A DNA stretch of 64,000 bases from Brachionus rotundiformis (Eukaryota > Rotifera > Eurotatoria > Ploima > Brachionidae), in the NCBI GenBank assembly GCA_016802295.1, contig JAESIW010000020.1:2308120-2372119 (forward strand). Reading direction: 5' to 3'. The notes below the pieces were generated by a model. The model was not told the DNA's origin, ran no database searches, and saw only the letters and a list, made by a program, of their open reading frames with translations. The position numbers were made by a program, and so were the translations under genes. Shown here one piece after another: positions 47,970 to 61,257 of this stretch. Numbering within the stretch: the first letter of the stretch is position 1; the number at the start of each line of letters is the position of its first letter.

Positions 47970-49539
47970 TACAAAAATTCCTAATTAAAATATCAAAAGA
48001 AATAGAAAAAATTTCTTTAAAATATGATTGAAAAATTTAAGTATTACAAGTTCATTTTGAGTTTCTTTGAGTAATTTTCGATAACTTTATTTCTTTTAGA
48101 AAATTTTCAAATTTATATTTTTTAAAAAGGGGTTTTAAAAACTCCTCAGCCTTTCTAGTATTGAATCAAAAATACTTCTTCACAAATCCTGTAGAGTAAT
48201 TGCACACTGTTGATAACTTTTTGACGGTGTGCAAAATGCAAAAACTTGCATAGTTATTTGCAGACTTATTTTATTGCATTAAGGAAATTTGCTTAAAATT
48301 AAGCATTTTACAGAATTAAATTATTCTTTAAGGTAAAAAAGTTTTTCAAATTTTTCTGAATTAAAGCGATCGAATTGAAAGGAACTTCACAGCTCCGTAA
48401 AAATAGTGAGTCTGTCCGCTCATTTTATTATTGTGACTCATAAGATATCTTTCAGGATTTATTATAAGGAATAATCCTAATTAATTTGTTTTAAGGCATT
48501 AATTGGCGCTTTTTATCACCAAAAAATTTATTCAGTACCCTTATTTATTATTTGATTTATAATTTTTTTATTTATCGCCTACTTTGGAATCCTTTTTCGA
48601 CCATGAAAAAAAAATTACCCTTATTCAATTTTGAGTCAAACTACAATAAAGTAAAAATTAATTATTTCCTACAAATAGTCCCAAATCTTTCATAAATTTT
48701 TATAGAAACCAAAAATAAATTTTATCTAAAAATCTAGATAAAACTCTTAAATGAAAATAAGTAAATAAAAACCTAAAAATAAAGCTAACATGTCGGAGCT
48801 TATCATTTCTGCAACCGATGAGCCATCTATGCTTATTCAGGAAGCAACAATAAGCGATCATGACCAATAATTTAAAGGACGACTCTCTTATTTATAGGAA
48901 TCGAAATGAACAACCTAAATTACAATAATTTTGTTTCTAATCATTTGTTTAAGGAACTACTAAGGCGACATTAATTTCATTTTTTATCTTAATAAAATTT
49001 AAAAAACAGTTTTTCTCCTTTATTCATCTATTATGGATCTGGTCAATATTAAATAAATTACATCCGATCAATCAGTCTTTAATAAAATTGTTTTTAATGT
49101 CAGAAATAACCCATATTTTTACCCATATTTTTATTGAGTACCATTTTGACCGAGAGATCAATTGAAAAATTCATTAATATCAATTCCATTTTTTCCTATT
49201 TTGTATCAAAGCGAATTAATTTTATAGTTTTTAATTTATTTTCAAATTACTTGAACGATTTTTTAAGAGAAAATATATTAATACTGAAACTTAAAATAAA
49301 AACTTGTTTATTAATTAAGGTTAATATTTTAGACATTTTACAAGATAAAAATTTTATAAATATAATCAATAATATAAATTGCAGTAGTTATCTTCAAAAA
49401 TATTTAAATTTTATTTTAAGCTGATTTATTACTTAGTTCCTGAATTTTTTAATATTAAGAAATTCTCGGTAAAATCTAAGCTTTGATTATACCATGTTGA
49501 ACAGAAATAAATTGGCTAAAAAAATAGATAAATATTTTG

Positions 49540-49750
49540 TCCTATCTGACCTGCAGAGGACGAATCAAACTGGGTTTTGGACGAAATATAAGAAGAGCAA
49601 TCATTGGACTCCCAAAATATAAGGGCATCAAAAGACTCGAGTTGTTTTAAGAGAAGTATTTAAGAGTATTAAGGAACATTAATACCATCTAACCAACTTA
49701 GTAGTTAATATTAGAATAGCGTACCTTAAGATGTTATTATTATTATTATT
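49540..49750 (+). mobile_element. possible retrotransposon 3' remnant with (TTA)n tail
   Basis: The segment is richer in G+C than its surroundings and ends in TTATTATTATTATTATT at about 49734-49750. One + frame reads LGFGRNIRRAIIGLPKYKG before stops appear. A GC-richer tract closed by a trinucleotide tail is the same layout as the LINE fragment at 42582-43128. No diagnostic domain is present, so this is a weak call. Confidence 0.3.
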
Positions 49751-50675
49751 GAAAAAGGTTAAGCAAAGATACGAAAGCCAGAGCTATCTTACAGCCCAAA
49801 AGTTTAAGAGGCTATCATTTTAAAATTTTGAAAAGTTTTAGTTATTAATTAATTTTTTTTTTGTTTTTTTGTTTTTGAACACATATTTGGTGCTTCTTGT
49901 GTTAAAAACTCTAGCTTGGGACCAGAAAAAAAAATTGAATTAATCCAAGACAAATAGTGACTGTCTAACAAAGATCAATTATTATTTTTTCCTTATTTTT
50001 TCTTTAAACTTATTTTTTTATGTACCAAAAAAATATTTTTGCTGATATTTCAATCATTTTATATTTTTAATCTATTTTCAATAAATAAGCTGCAAAAAAA
50101 AATATAACATGTCTAAACCATCGAAAATATTTTTTAAGATATTCTATTATTCAACAGGAATTAATATTTAGATATTTAAATGACATGGAATATGGTCACA
50201 TGACCAGAATTCCTGAAAATCCAATTTAATTATCAAAACAAAACACTTTATCAATGATGTTAAAAAAGAATGACAATAAATTTTTTAAAATTAATTAAGT
50301 TAGTTGATTCGTTCAAATTGAATTTAATATTTAAGCGTTTTATGATTATTCTATAATTTTTAGATATTAAACAAAAACTCTTTTTCTATACGGAAGTGTT
50401 TGATTATTTATTTATAATGTTTTAGAAAAAGAGAAAAAAATAATTCAAATTTTAAAAAATAAAATTCAAATCAAAAAATTAAAAAAAAAAACAAAAAACA
50501 ATTATCGTTCATATTTTAATTAATTTTTTCCTAAAATTATTTTTAATTTTTCTAGACGAAAATAACCAATTTTATAATCCTTAATTGTTGTCTTGGAAAT
50601 GGTGAGTTGTCCAACCCGAATACCGAATAAATCCGAACATTTCTTTTTTTCATTTATCATACAATTTCTTCATAT

Positions 50676-53600
50676 TTACACTCTAATTTCTTTACTGTCA
50701 CTAACTGAGCTATATTTGGCACTTCCCAATTTAATCATCGAATCGGTTTTATTTGACTTTTTGCTGCCTATTTGCTTCTGTAAATTGTTCGATTCAGACG
50801 ACTGATAAGTCGATTCGGATAATTGAGACAAATTTTGAGATTCACATTGATATGACTGCTGCTGTTTTATTGCGTTGACAAGAGGATCTTAAAATAAACA
50901 AAAAATAAATATTTAAATAATTTATCTTAGTTATTTTTTTATATTATTTATATAATTATTTATAAAATTTTTTTTTTTAATTAACTTACGGTTTACGTTT
51001 AATTGACAAATGTCTGGTTTAGTTGAATAAGTAATATTAAAATTTTGACTTTGGTAAACACTGGTATTTTGGTCAGAAGTACCAGAACAATCATTGGTAC
51101 AATTTTCCCTCAGTCTCCTAAAGCATGAACGAAAAAAGGTGCCTATTTTTTCAAAGTTGAATTCAGCCCCGATCACTTTGGAAATTTGTGGATGAGAACT
51201 GGAATATGATGTAATCAATGGCGAGACATAAATTGGATATCCAATGGGCTGATCACATGAAGAATTGATAATGTTTCTGAGGACTTGTTTGGCATTTTGA
51301 ATAGAACCTCTTTCCTGATTTTTATTGCGTAAAAAAATTAACTCATGCTGCTGCCCGGTCCAAAAGCTTCTTACACATTCTCTATTAAGTTTTATAACTC
51401 GAAATGATAAAAAATTTTTATTTAACATAACAATTTTGTATTGATCAGAATATTCTGTAAATTGGTGCCTCAATGAAAGCAAATTGGGCACACTACTGAG
51501 CACGGCTTGGCGCCATAATGGGTCTCTCTCGTAGCAAATCACTGTTTCTTGGTCAAACTTTTTGAAATTTTCATACAAACTCTGCTCATCATTCAAATCG
51601 CTTTGAAAATGATCTTGGTGCATCCTGAGTCCCATTCGAACCGATGGTAATATAATTTTTTTCAATAAATCGACGTCATTGAAAACCCACTCGTCTTTGG
51701 GCGATTGTATTCGTATATCCCCTTTGAACAATGTGTAATAACCATGCTGAAATGAAGACAGCGAATCGGCGTCCATATGTGACGCGTTAAGGCCACATGT
51801 GACAAAAGCCCCCATGCTATTATTGCTGTTGTTCAAGTTAATGTTACTAGAAGTTCCTGGCATAGTAGCCAAATTGTTAGGTTTAGATGAATCTGCAGTT
51901 GAACCACCACAAGCAGTGATCAACGCTCTTCTACATACTAGAGATATTGCAAAGCAAAATCTATTCAAGAGTGAACAATCACTTGCATCTTGGTAAAAAA
52001 ACACATTTTGATCACCTTTTTTTAATCTTTCGTTGCGGCAAAAGTCAATCCATTTTTGGTAATAGCTCAAAAATCTGCTCATACTCACCCCTCTTTGGTA
52101 AAGATCATAATCTGTATCCAAATTAGAATCAAAACATGGATCATGATCGCAAAAATCAGCATTAAACTGCTTTAACTCTTTGACTATTTGAACATTACTT
52201 AACCATGAAGACAATTTAGTTGAATTTACAATATAGTAGATGGCACTTTTGATGTAGAACTCAATTAGGGTTCTACGTAATGAAAAAAAATTGACTGTCA
52301 AAGACATATCATTGTCAATTATTCTATAAGCATCAACTATGTATTTTTTGGCCACTATTGACCAAGCCATCCAGCGAAGATGAAATGCTGCATTAAATGA
52401 AAGCATATTGGGCAAATGACCAAAATTAAAGCAACAAAAGCCTTTGTTTTCTGTATTATCTTCTGTAATGGCCTCTAGTTCACGTTGCTGACAATAAGTG
52501 CCTTTGAATTCAAGCCCACGAAGTTGAAAAGTCACGTGACCATTACCAGTTTCGATTATATGCACCAAACAATTTAAATAATCCGATGAAAGAACAAAAA
52601 AGTCTCCATAATTAACTTGGCCCCAACGTCCAAGCATTAAATCACCACACAATGACTTTTGTAGAACACTTGATAAATGTTCGTAAAAAATGGCATTTAA
52701 ATTTTCGTTGTCAGGTGTTGTTTGATCAAATTGACTCTGTAAGCGCGTATTTGTGTTGTCATTTCTTCTGGTATTGTAGTTTTTTTCCCAAAATTTGACC
52801 GGTCTCATATAGGACATGAGGAAAATAGCTGAGCCCATTACGGGCATGAGCGGTGCGCTCAAAATAGTCGAAATAATGGTTTGTAGAAATAAAAGTGATG
52901 TGTGTGGCACGGCCAATGGTTGTGCGAAAGCATGAAATGCCGAACCCCAAGGCAATTGCCAAGGCGCTGTATACACATACACAAATTTTACTTTTTCCAA
53001 TAAGTCATCCAGCTTTGTTATGAATAAACCAATTACGAACATATTTACCAATGTGGTTTCTTTATACTCAAAATAATGCGAGTCAAATTTAACAAATAAA
53101 AAGGTGAGAACGAAAATTTTGTACTGACGCTGTGGTTCTGTATAATTACATCGTAGTAGTTTGGTGCCTAAAATTGTAATGAAAATACTTGCCAACAAAC
53201 CAGTCTTGTCCACACAACTAAATTTGCTCAGAATGGAATCACTACTATTGGTCAATACAGAAATAATTAACAGAACATTCAGAATATTCTTTTGGACAAA
53301 TGTGAGCATGAGATGCGTAGCTTCATAGCACTCTAGTTTGGCTAAAAAGTTTGGTTCAAACAATGACCAATGTTTTGGTTTAAAAAAAGGCTTGCTGAAT
53401 ATAAACCATGGATTTTCTAGTCTCAAATGCGGTATTATGTAGTGATTTAAAATTCCGATAGTAATGCACACACAGAAGAGAATATCGGCTAGCCAAGGTT
53501 TTAGCACCGTAAACAAAGTACTAACATGGACCGCAAAGATAAACAAAAACATAAACACACCAGCAATTAGGTCTGATTGAATTCGGGTCTTGATCGAGTT

Positions 53601-56600
53601 CGAGTTATAGGCCTCAAATGGATCACTCTCGCACTTTTTATTATCAGGCACAGATACGTATTCTGATTTTAGTGGCTTCATGGCAATTAAGTCTGGCTCA
53701 TTTTCTGAATCATTTGACTTAGCTTTTAAGCAGTTTAATATACCATTTTTAACCAAGTTAAAATAAGATAATAGATCACTACTTTGGCGACTAAGGCAAT
53801 AGGAAAACACAGTTAGAATAGCTGTGTATAAAGAGAATAAAACTGATTGAGAAAATTTGTTGTTTTTACTTGCCAAAGTCGATATGTCACCCTTGGGATT
53901 TTCAATTACTTCTGGTATAGTAAATATAGATGAGAATAAGATAAGGCTTAAAACCAATATTGACATTATACTTCGTAAAAGGCACAAAAAAGACGATTGT
54001 AGAGATATCATAGATGTTCCACCAAATAGATTCATGTCTATCTGTTCAATAATGGCCAAAAAAAAAGTGCTTATTTGCGGAAATAGACCTAAGGTAAATA
54101 AGATAGGAAAAAATAGTAAAAATATTTGGCTAAATTTGATTATGTTGTTGACCAGGTTCAAGTCAAGACCAAACTTATAGAATTTTAAAGGCTGTAGAAT
54201 TTTGATCATTTGGCCAGAATAGGACCTAAGAGTTATTATAAGAGCACATATTAGACAAAAGTATACAGGACGACTCATTGCTGTGAGTCGATTAAAACCA
54301 TGTATTGGAGATGAGCTGTCCGGTTGGACACTTTTAAAGAGCGAGTAGTAGCACGAAGCAACTATAAAACAAAAAATAACCAAATAAAGGTCTTGGTAAA
54401 TGTTTTCGTTGAGAATTAGCCCGGTGAATATAGACACCAGAACTGAGAGAGTTATTGAGGCAATAAGTTCAATTGGTGAACTGTTTTTGTCCATCATTGC
54501 CAATAAAGAAAAATGGTCGAATGGCAATCGAATTGATAATCTTCTATTTATTGGCAATTTGTAAATTTTTTTCTTCACTTCTTTTTCTGTATCCGAAGAA
54601 CTTGAGTCGACTTTTGACTCCGTAGGTTGGATCACGTGGTACGTGTCCATGTCTAACTGTTGCCGGGTTATTCTAATCGACCGTCGTGGTCGAATGGCTC
54701 GCTGTATGCGCCGTCTAGTTTCATCAGCACTTCTTAATCTAGAAAAATTGTTAAACCGATGGCGATGAGTTTCACTCTCAGTGTTCACTCTGTAATGAGG
54801 ATTTGGCAAATTTTTGGAATTTTCACTATCATTTTCATACAATGCTTCGTCTTCTCTCACCTGTATAATGTCCATAAAGTTTTCATAAGTTAAATTATCT
54901 ATTTTTTTGTCCTCATCACTGTCAAAGCCAGGTGTTAGCTTTGAGTCTCGGTGCCGATTGGTTTTTGCTGATTGGAAACGAATTTTTTTGTGCAAAAACT
55001 CCTCTGTCTCATCATCAATATCCGATTCTTCATCACCTGCATTCCCATCATCAAAACGAGCTCTTACACGGTCTCTTAGCTTGGACTCTTTTGTGCTGTG
55101 ATGGTGGCTGCGCGACGATCGAACCCGACTATTGGATCGTTTGCGACCACCGGCTCGGTTTCGATTGACTGGTTTAAATTGAATTTCCTGAGAGCTTTCT
55201 CTCTCCTGGTCTATGCTTTGGTACTCGTTCTCGGGTTTAAAATTTTTGAATCTTTTTTTGATCGACTCCAATGATTCGTTCTTGACCAAGTCTATTAAGG
55301 CTCTTCGGAAGTGAGAATCAAGCTGAGTCGAAAGAGCTGTCAAGTTGACCAATGATTTCGATATGCCCTTTTGGAATTGTAGATTTTCTTGGTTGGCTTT
55401 TGAACAATTGTAGAAAGATTGGGTCTCCAGGAAAGAGATTTTTTTGTTTAGCTTTTCTTTTTCATTTATCATGTACTCGTAGAGAAAATAGAGCTCTACG
55501 GTTTTGGACTGTTTCATAGACAATTGTTTTGGTTCAGATTTGTGGGCAAATGTTTTGGTCGACTCGCCATCTATTGATTCGTAGATTGAGTTGGGATTCA
55601 AATCCTCCTGATTGACCATGTCTGAATATGTATTTAGGTTTTTGGTTTTTTTATGAAGTTTTTCTAGATGATTAAATGAAATTTCGCTGCGAGTCCGACG
55701 TATTTGCTTGAAGTTCGCATTGTTGTACAGTGATTTGGAAGATTGTTTTCCATATAATTTATTTTTAAGATTTGATTCAAGCTCATTAAAACTATTGGTA
55801 TTTAGCCATGATGATGATAGTGCTCCCTGATCTTTTAAAAATTATATTTTAGACTTTATATAATTTCTTAAGATAATTTATATAATTTTCAGAAACTAAG
55901 ATTTTTATTTTATTTTGACAAAAATTATTGAAAAAAACAAAATTTTAATAAAATATAAATAATAAGTTAAATAATAAAACTCGTGTAAATCTTAAAATCG
56001 TTTTATTTATTTAAAAGCAAACTTAGTTATTTATTAAAAATAGGATAAATGATAAAATAAGTTAAAAATTTAGATTACCTTCGGTCTATGCTATGAAAAT
56101 TTGAAAGACATAATAAACTTAAAGATACTCAAATATTTCTAATTGTTTCATACACTTTATTAAAATTTTTTCAATAAATTGAATTTAAAAATGAATTATT
56201 TTAAAATGCACAAATAAAATTAGTTTAATTAACTACTTTTATTTTTAAATTTTTATTAATAATAATAAGCTTTTTATATTCATATTAAATTTCATTTTTT
56301 TTTTCTGAAATTAAAATCATAACTTTATTTAAATATTTTTTGAGTGTATAAATAAGATTTTTATCACAATTTTTAACATTCTAGTAACTATTACCTACAA
56401 AAAATAACTTTGGAAAAAGATATCCAAATATAAATTATCAATATAAACCGACTTACCAATTTGGTAATTATTTTTTTTTACCAAGCTGAGCGAATTTATT
56501 GGTAGATGAGTATCAACAGTAGATAAAATAGAGCGCTTCTTATTATCGTGAGATAAATCAAATTGGTCAATGCTTGCTTTCATTTTGTCACCTTTGCCTT

Positions 56601-57647
56601 CATAAAGAGATTTTTTTTTTCCTCTGCTCATGTTTTGGTTGTGGAGGGATTCTTCTGAAATTTTAAAAAGTGAACGATTTGAATTTTCTTCTAAATCATC
56701 TTGGATAAATAGAATTTTAAATATTTAAAATTTTTGGCTTTAGTTTTACTTTGATTTGAGGACATAGATCCTATTATCTTAATCAAACATTGATCTTCCG
56801 AATTTACTTCGTAGGTAGGATCATCTCTTTTTGTATTGTTTATTTTTTCATAATTCAAATCGTTTTGGTTATCTTCATTTGATCCTTGGGATGAACTTGA
56901 TAATGAACATGACTTGGACGAAAGATTGTTGTTCAAAACTCGGTTTGATTCGGAAAAAGTTTTTCTGACACTTTTATAAGACTTACTGCCAATCGAAGCA
57001 TCCAGATTTAATGAATTTTCATTATTTAGAACATTGACATTAGACTCGGCATCTTGTTGATTGGTGTTCGAGTTGGCAATCGAGTTGACCAAAGAATCGG
57101 CTTGGCTGGCATTTAGACTGGCTTCCAGTGTTTGGATTATTGTACTTATTTGTTCGGTTTGGCTGCGATTAGATTGACTCAATGTATGACTCCAATCTGG
57201 TACACCCATGGACGAATTCAAAGGACGAGTTAAAATAGACCTGAGTTGACTATTCAGCTCTTTTCGTTTTTTGGACGCTTTGAGCTTCAATTTTGGCACT
57301 TTGACCACTTTTTCGTCTACGAGGATTTTGTTCGTGTCGAACATTCGATTAAGTTGGTAATTAATTAACTTTATACAAGTAAATGCGATAAATATAACAA
57401 GAGTATAAATTAACCAAGTAAAAAAATTCGACGGAAATAGCTTAATTATTGAATAAATTAAATTTCAAAATATTAAAAAATAAATCAAACTCACTATATA
57501 AAAAAAGAACGGTAAAAAAAATAATATAATCCATGTGTACATGTGAACTGTGTTAATAAAAATAGATAAATGAGGATCGTAGAACCATCCACCGGTGAGC
57601 GATGACCATATGCTTTGCAGCACCACTTCTACCAAATGGTTCAGCAT
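50676..57647 (-). CDS. PCNX: pecanex-family multipass membrane protein
   Basis: Five exons on the - strand join in phase: 57647-57495, 57440-56750, 56699-56457, 55831-50990 and 50887-50676, giving 2046 residues (human PCNX1 is about 2340). Exon 1 encodes the family N-terminus, VLQSIWSSLTGGWFYDPHLS, then a first membrane segment that continues into exon 2. A long disordered Ser/Asn/Arg-rich region follows, then about ten or more membrane helices. The conserved Pecanex C-terminal domain contains GRWGQVNYGDFFVLSSDYLN, TFQLRGLEFKGTYCQQRELE, HLPNMLSFNAAF, WTGQQHELIFLRNRN-like and SSCDQPIGYPIYVSPL segments. Fly pecanex resides in the ER and supports Notch signalling in early neurogenesis. The first ATG of the big exon (55619) is not the start, because the frame runs on to the acceptor at 55832. 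The short last exon encodes a Gln/Ser-rich tail. Confidence 0.94.
55832..56456. other. 625-bp intron 3 of pecanex
   Basis: The donor is a GTAAGT and the acceptor TTTTTAAAAG. AT-rich throughout, with no open frame or repeat noticed. Confidence 0.75.
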
Positions 57648-58030
57648 TTTTTTTTTATAAAATTAAACTGTTTTTTCTTCAAATTTAATTTCAATTAAAT
57701 GACGAGCCTAATTTTAGGCTTTTTGATTTTTAATTCCTTTTAAAGTAAAATTTTAAAATAAAATTTAATTTTTATGTTTATAAACTCACTATTTAACATA
57801 AATTTTTTTTCTTACATTTACGACTCCATCGATTCAAATGATTACTATTTAATAATTAATTAGTCTAAAATAAAATAAAATATCTAATATCTAATATATT
57901 GAAAATTTTTTATATAAATTTTTAAAAATGTGGTTATTAGTCCACATATATTTTAATTTTGTACAAAATAGATACATAATAAATTTATTTAACAATTTTA
58001 GATAACAATTTGTTGAACCGATTGAATAAA
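57648..58030. other. short intergenic gap between C1D and pecanex
   Basis: This 383-bp gap lies between the C1D stop codon and the pecanex ATG on the same strand. It contains a small hairpin AGCCTAATTTTAGGCT (57705-57720) next to a T-run and otherwise only AT-rich DNA. It must contain the C1D 3' end and the pecanex promoter or trans-splice region. Confidence 0.6.
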
Positions 58031-58697
58031 TCAATCATTGCTTTCACTAAATTTGGCTTTTTTACTTAAATTATCATTGTTTTCATGATGAACCCGGTTT
58101 TCCTTGACTGCCGATTCCAGCGTAGTATTCACCAGTTCAGATACTTTTTCTTTACCTTTATTGTTTGCATTCATCCATAGCGAGCGCTTGATAATCCGAG
58201 CCGTGCTTTCTTTATCGACTTTGGTACTCTTGTTCTTGTACTCTTCAGATGCACTTATTTCATTGATCCTAGTCAGATAATTTTTAACTCTTAACTTAAT
58301 TATATAGTTTAATTATTTCAATCTTGGATTGTTATTTTAATTTAAAAAAAATATTTTACCAATTCTGACATAATGGGATGGTCTTTAAGATTAACAGCAT
58401 TATTTTTAAGATAAACTTTTGTAAATTAAAAATTTTATAATATAAGATTATTTTTTTGAATAAAATACCAAAAAATAAAGAGTTAATGGCATAAATTTTT
58501 AACCAGTCGAATTTAGCCTGGTCCAAAGGCGAGAGCTTGGATATTTGTTCTTGCAAGCTACTAGATTCGATAAGTTTGACTTGTTCTTCAACGTTGTCTA
58601 GGCGACCTTTTAGATCAACCAGCTTTTCTTTTAAAAGCTCGGGTACGTCTTGTAAAATTTCTGCGGCATTTGGTTCAGTTTTGGCCGAGTCTTCCAT
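58031..58697 (-). CDS. C1D: C1D nuclear exosome cofactor
   Basis: Three exons on the - strand join in phase: 58697-58469, 58415-58360 and 58294-58031, giving 182 residues (human C1D is 141). The Sas10/Utp3/C1D fold is visible in ILQDVPELLKEKLVDLKGRL, KLSPLDQAKFDWLKIYAINS (human: LDPLEQAKVDLVSAYTLNS), DHPIMSELLRVKNYLTRINE and ARIIKRSLW. C1D (yeast Rrp47/Lrp1) binds Rrp6 and RNA in the nucleus and helps the exosome mature rRNA, snRNA and snoRNA. The lysine-rich C-terminus agrees with nucleic-acid binding. I chose the ATG before EDSAKTEP. Eight bases upstream is TCTCCTTTTAG, an excellent 3' splice site, so the ATG probably sits just inside a second exon or a trans-spliced leader junction. Confidence 0.88.
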
Positions 58698-59879
58698 ATT
58701 CACGACTAAAAGGAGATTCAAATTAAAAATAAAATTTAATTCTTTTTTGTTTATTAATTTAATTTTTCAACTTAATTATCAAAGAAATAATCATTTAAAA
58801 TGAGATTTTAGTTTAAGTATTTTTTAGACTAAATTATTAATGCGGCTTTCGTATAATTTTATTATAATTTGAAATATATTTATTTAAATAATGCAAATTT
58901 TTTGCAATAATTTTTCGTATCGTGTTATTCGTTAAATCTATGGACTCTAAATTAGTATGCATGAATGCAAAATATGTGCAGTTTTTTGGCTGATTTTTTA
59001 ATATAAATAATACAAAAAAAAATGGACAAGATAGTTTTAGTATTTATGAGAGCAATTTAATCTTGTCCATAGGAAAATTGCAAACCTAAGTTTATTTTTT
59101 CTAGTTTATAAAAAAATAAAAACAATTTCTAGTTTTTTTTTTAATTGTGCTCATGGTTACTTAAGCAGTCAAAATTTGTGAGTTTTATTAGTAAATTAGA
59201 TATAACTGCCTCTCAATAAGCAATCTGATTTCAATTTAAAGATAATTTTTATTTTATAAATTCGTTTATCAAATATTTAAAATTTAATAACATTCAATAA
59301 CATATGACTAAAAACATAAAAAGTAAACGTTTTTTAAATTTAAAAAAAATATATTTTTGATCACGATTTAAACCAAATTTAATTTTTTTAGCTTTTATTT
59401 TTTATATTTATAAAAATATTATTAATTAATTAAAAATTGATTTTGAAGCAAATCTTCGGTGTTCAAAACGAAAAAGAGTGAAATATATATAACAGATAAA
59501 CTAGACAAATGTAAAGGCTACCTGTTAAGCAAATATGAATAATCTTAATTTCTTTTTGAAACTATCTTAACGAGACCTAGATTGAGGAATATTGTTTTAA
59601 AAATAAATGATAAAACTAAGCAAAGATACGAATTGAAAGAAAAACTTTTAAATAAGTTTACCTTAAAAAATCTAAAATATAAACTCACTTTAGTTCTAAT
59701 ATGTTTTCCTTTAAATTTTTGCATTTGATTTTAAAATAATTTTCATAAAAAAAATTCATTATTTTCTTAATTTGTTTCTTACCTTGCTATTTTATTCATT
59801 ACCTGATATAAAAAATTTATTTATTTAGCATTTTGCTCATTGAATAGCATTCTGGTCATAAGTAAAAACGAATTTGATT
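58698..59879. other. divergent promoter region of C1D and the G alpha gene
   Basis: AT-rich 1.2-kb interval between divergently transcribed genes, with no reading frame of note. The acceptor-like TCTCCTTTTAG for C1D lies at its left edge on the - strand. Confidence 0.6.
58706..58716 (-). promoter_or_regulatory. 3' splice-acceptor-like site directly upstream of the C1D start codon
   Basis: On the - strand TCTCCTTTTAG ends 8 bases before the C1D ATG. A polypyrimidine tract plus AG so close to a start codon fits either a 5'-UTR intron or a spliced-leader acceptor site. Confidence 0.55.
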
Positions 59880-61257
59880 ATGACTTCAACACCCATTAGT
59901 GATGAAGAAGTCGAACTAGAAAACCAAAGCATTTGCCAAAGGGCGATAAAGACTTGCTTCAATTCAAAGGAAAAAAAATATTTCCCAAGTCAATCGGATC
60001 CAGGCTTTGAACAAATGATAAAAATTTTAGTAGTTGGACCTGGTGACAGTGGCAAAAGCACTATACTGAAACAGATGAGAGTTATTCATGATAAAAACTA
60101 TACTAACGAGGAGTGTCGCAGATACAAGCCAATTATCATTCAGAACATATTAGACTCGGCAATTAGATTAGTCGAGGCTATGCAAATTTTTAACTTAAGT
60201 TTTGACAAAAAAGACAATTCGATCAATTATGAAATTATTTTAAAATGCCATGAAAGGCTCAAAAGCGGGGACATGAATGATTGGAATCAAAATTCAAAAA
60301 AATATTACCATGCAATAAAATCAATTTGGGAAGATAAATCGGTCAAGTATTGTTTTGAAAGAAAAAATTTATTCTATTTAATGGACTCGGCAGAATAGTA
60401 AGCTTTTTCATTCGATTTAATCAAGTTAATTTAAAAATTATGCTTAAATTACCTTTAAATTTGGTTTGGAATTTTATTTTAATAAAAAATGTTTGAATTT
60501 TAAGTTTTATGACCAATTTGGAGCGCATATGCACTGCACAATATGCTCCAATTTTTGACGATATTCTTCGAGTTCGCCAGCCTACCACAGGTTTGGTAAT
60601 TTATTTCAAAATTTAATATCTAATTAATTTTTCCCATTAGCTATTCAGGAATACACATTTAGAATTTCAGGCACCTATTTTTTGTTTGTTGATGTGGGTG
60701 GTCAAAGATCTGAGCGCAGGAAGTGGATAAATTGCTTCGAAAATGTTACTTGTTTATTATTCGTGGCTAGCCTGAGTGACTATGATTTAAAAATGAGTAG
60801 AGATGAGCTAAGATCAAGTAATTCAAATGAAAATGAAGAGGTAAATCGGATGCGCGATGGTCTCGATTTATTTAGAATTTTGATAAATTGGAAAAAAAAA
60901 GTCTACTACCAAACAAGTAGGAATTCGGGCAAACAAGAAGTAGACGAAGTTCTGCTTTTTGCAAACTGTTCAATTGTTCTATTTTTAAATAAAGAAGACC
61001 TTTTCGAAGAAAAATTCCGTCGAAGTTCTTTAAAGCAATGCTTCAAAGATTATAAAGAGACAAATTCAGTCGAGCAGGCCAAACAATTTATAGCTCATAA
61101 ATTTGTCGAAGTTGACGAAAATCTTCGCACTAAGTCCCAGGGCCGAGATATCTATTGGCATTATACGTTTGCTTTGGACAAAAAATGCATTGAAACTGTT
61201 GTAGCTTCTGTCAGAGAGCGAATTCTTAAATTTATGATCGAATCAATGAGATTATAA
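59880..61257 (+). CDS. divergent heterotrimeric G-protein alpha subunit
   Basis: Three exons join in phase: 59880-60397, 60505-60595 and 60649-61257, giving 405 residues (typical 350-395). The P-loop GPGDSGKST (53-61) replaces the usual GAGESGKST. Switch I reads RVRQPTTG with the catalytic Arg at 197, and switch II FVDVGGQRSERRKW has the catalytic Gln at 222. The guanine box NKED (317-320) is present. The usual TCAT box reads TFAL. An insertion of about 25 residues, lying between the helix after switch II and the NKED strand (roughly 284-305), is Lys/Gln-rich. The protein does not begin MG, so N-myristoylation is not expected; Cys19 and Cys26 could be acylated. It ends IESMRL, unlike Gi, Gq, Gs or G12/13 tails. 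It is presumably a membrane-associated signal transducer, but of no class I can name. The exon 2/3 junction keeping TTG was preferred over one giving TTA. Confidence 0.88.

Larger units (their letters stand above)
47529..50675. other. intergenic region between Mnx and pecanex (convergent genes)
   Basis: No gene supported. A candidate poly(A) signal AATAAA for Mnx lies at 47608-47613. Stem-loops occur at 47924-47969 and 48201-48232, and a possible retrotransposon tail ending in (TTA)n lies at about 49540-49750. The frame at 49134-49424 is an AT-rich low-complexity frame without family features. Confidence 0.55.

Noticed and set aside
49134..49424. 96-codon frame on the + strand
   Set aside because: It is dominated by Ile, Asn, Phe, Leu and Lys from AT-rich DNA, has no motif and no plausible splice partners.
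55617..55619. ATG at 55619 as the start of pecanex
   Set aside because: The frame continues upstream to an acceptor at 55832, and in-phase exons further upstream encode the conserved pecanex N-terminus.
60590..60648. G alpha exon 2 donor after 60590 with acceptor at 60640
   Set aside because: It keeps the frame but gives TTAI instead of the invariant TTG of switch I. The pair 60595/60649 keeps TTG and also keeps the frame.
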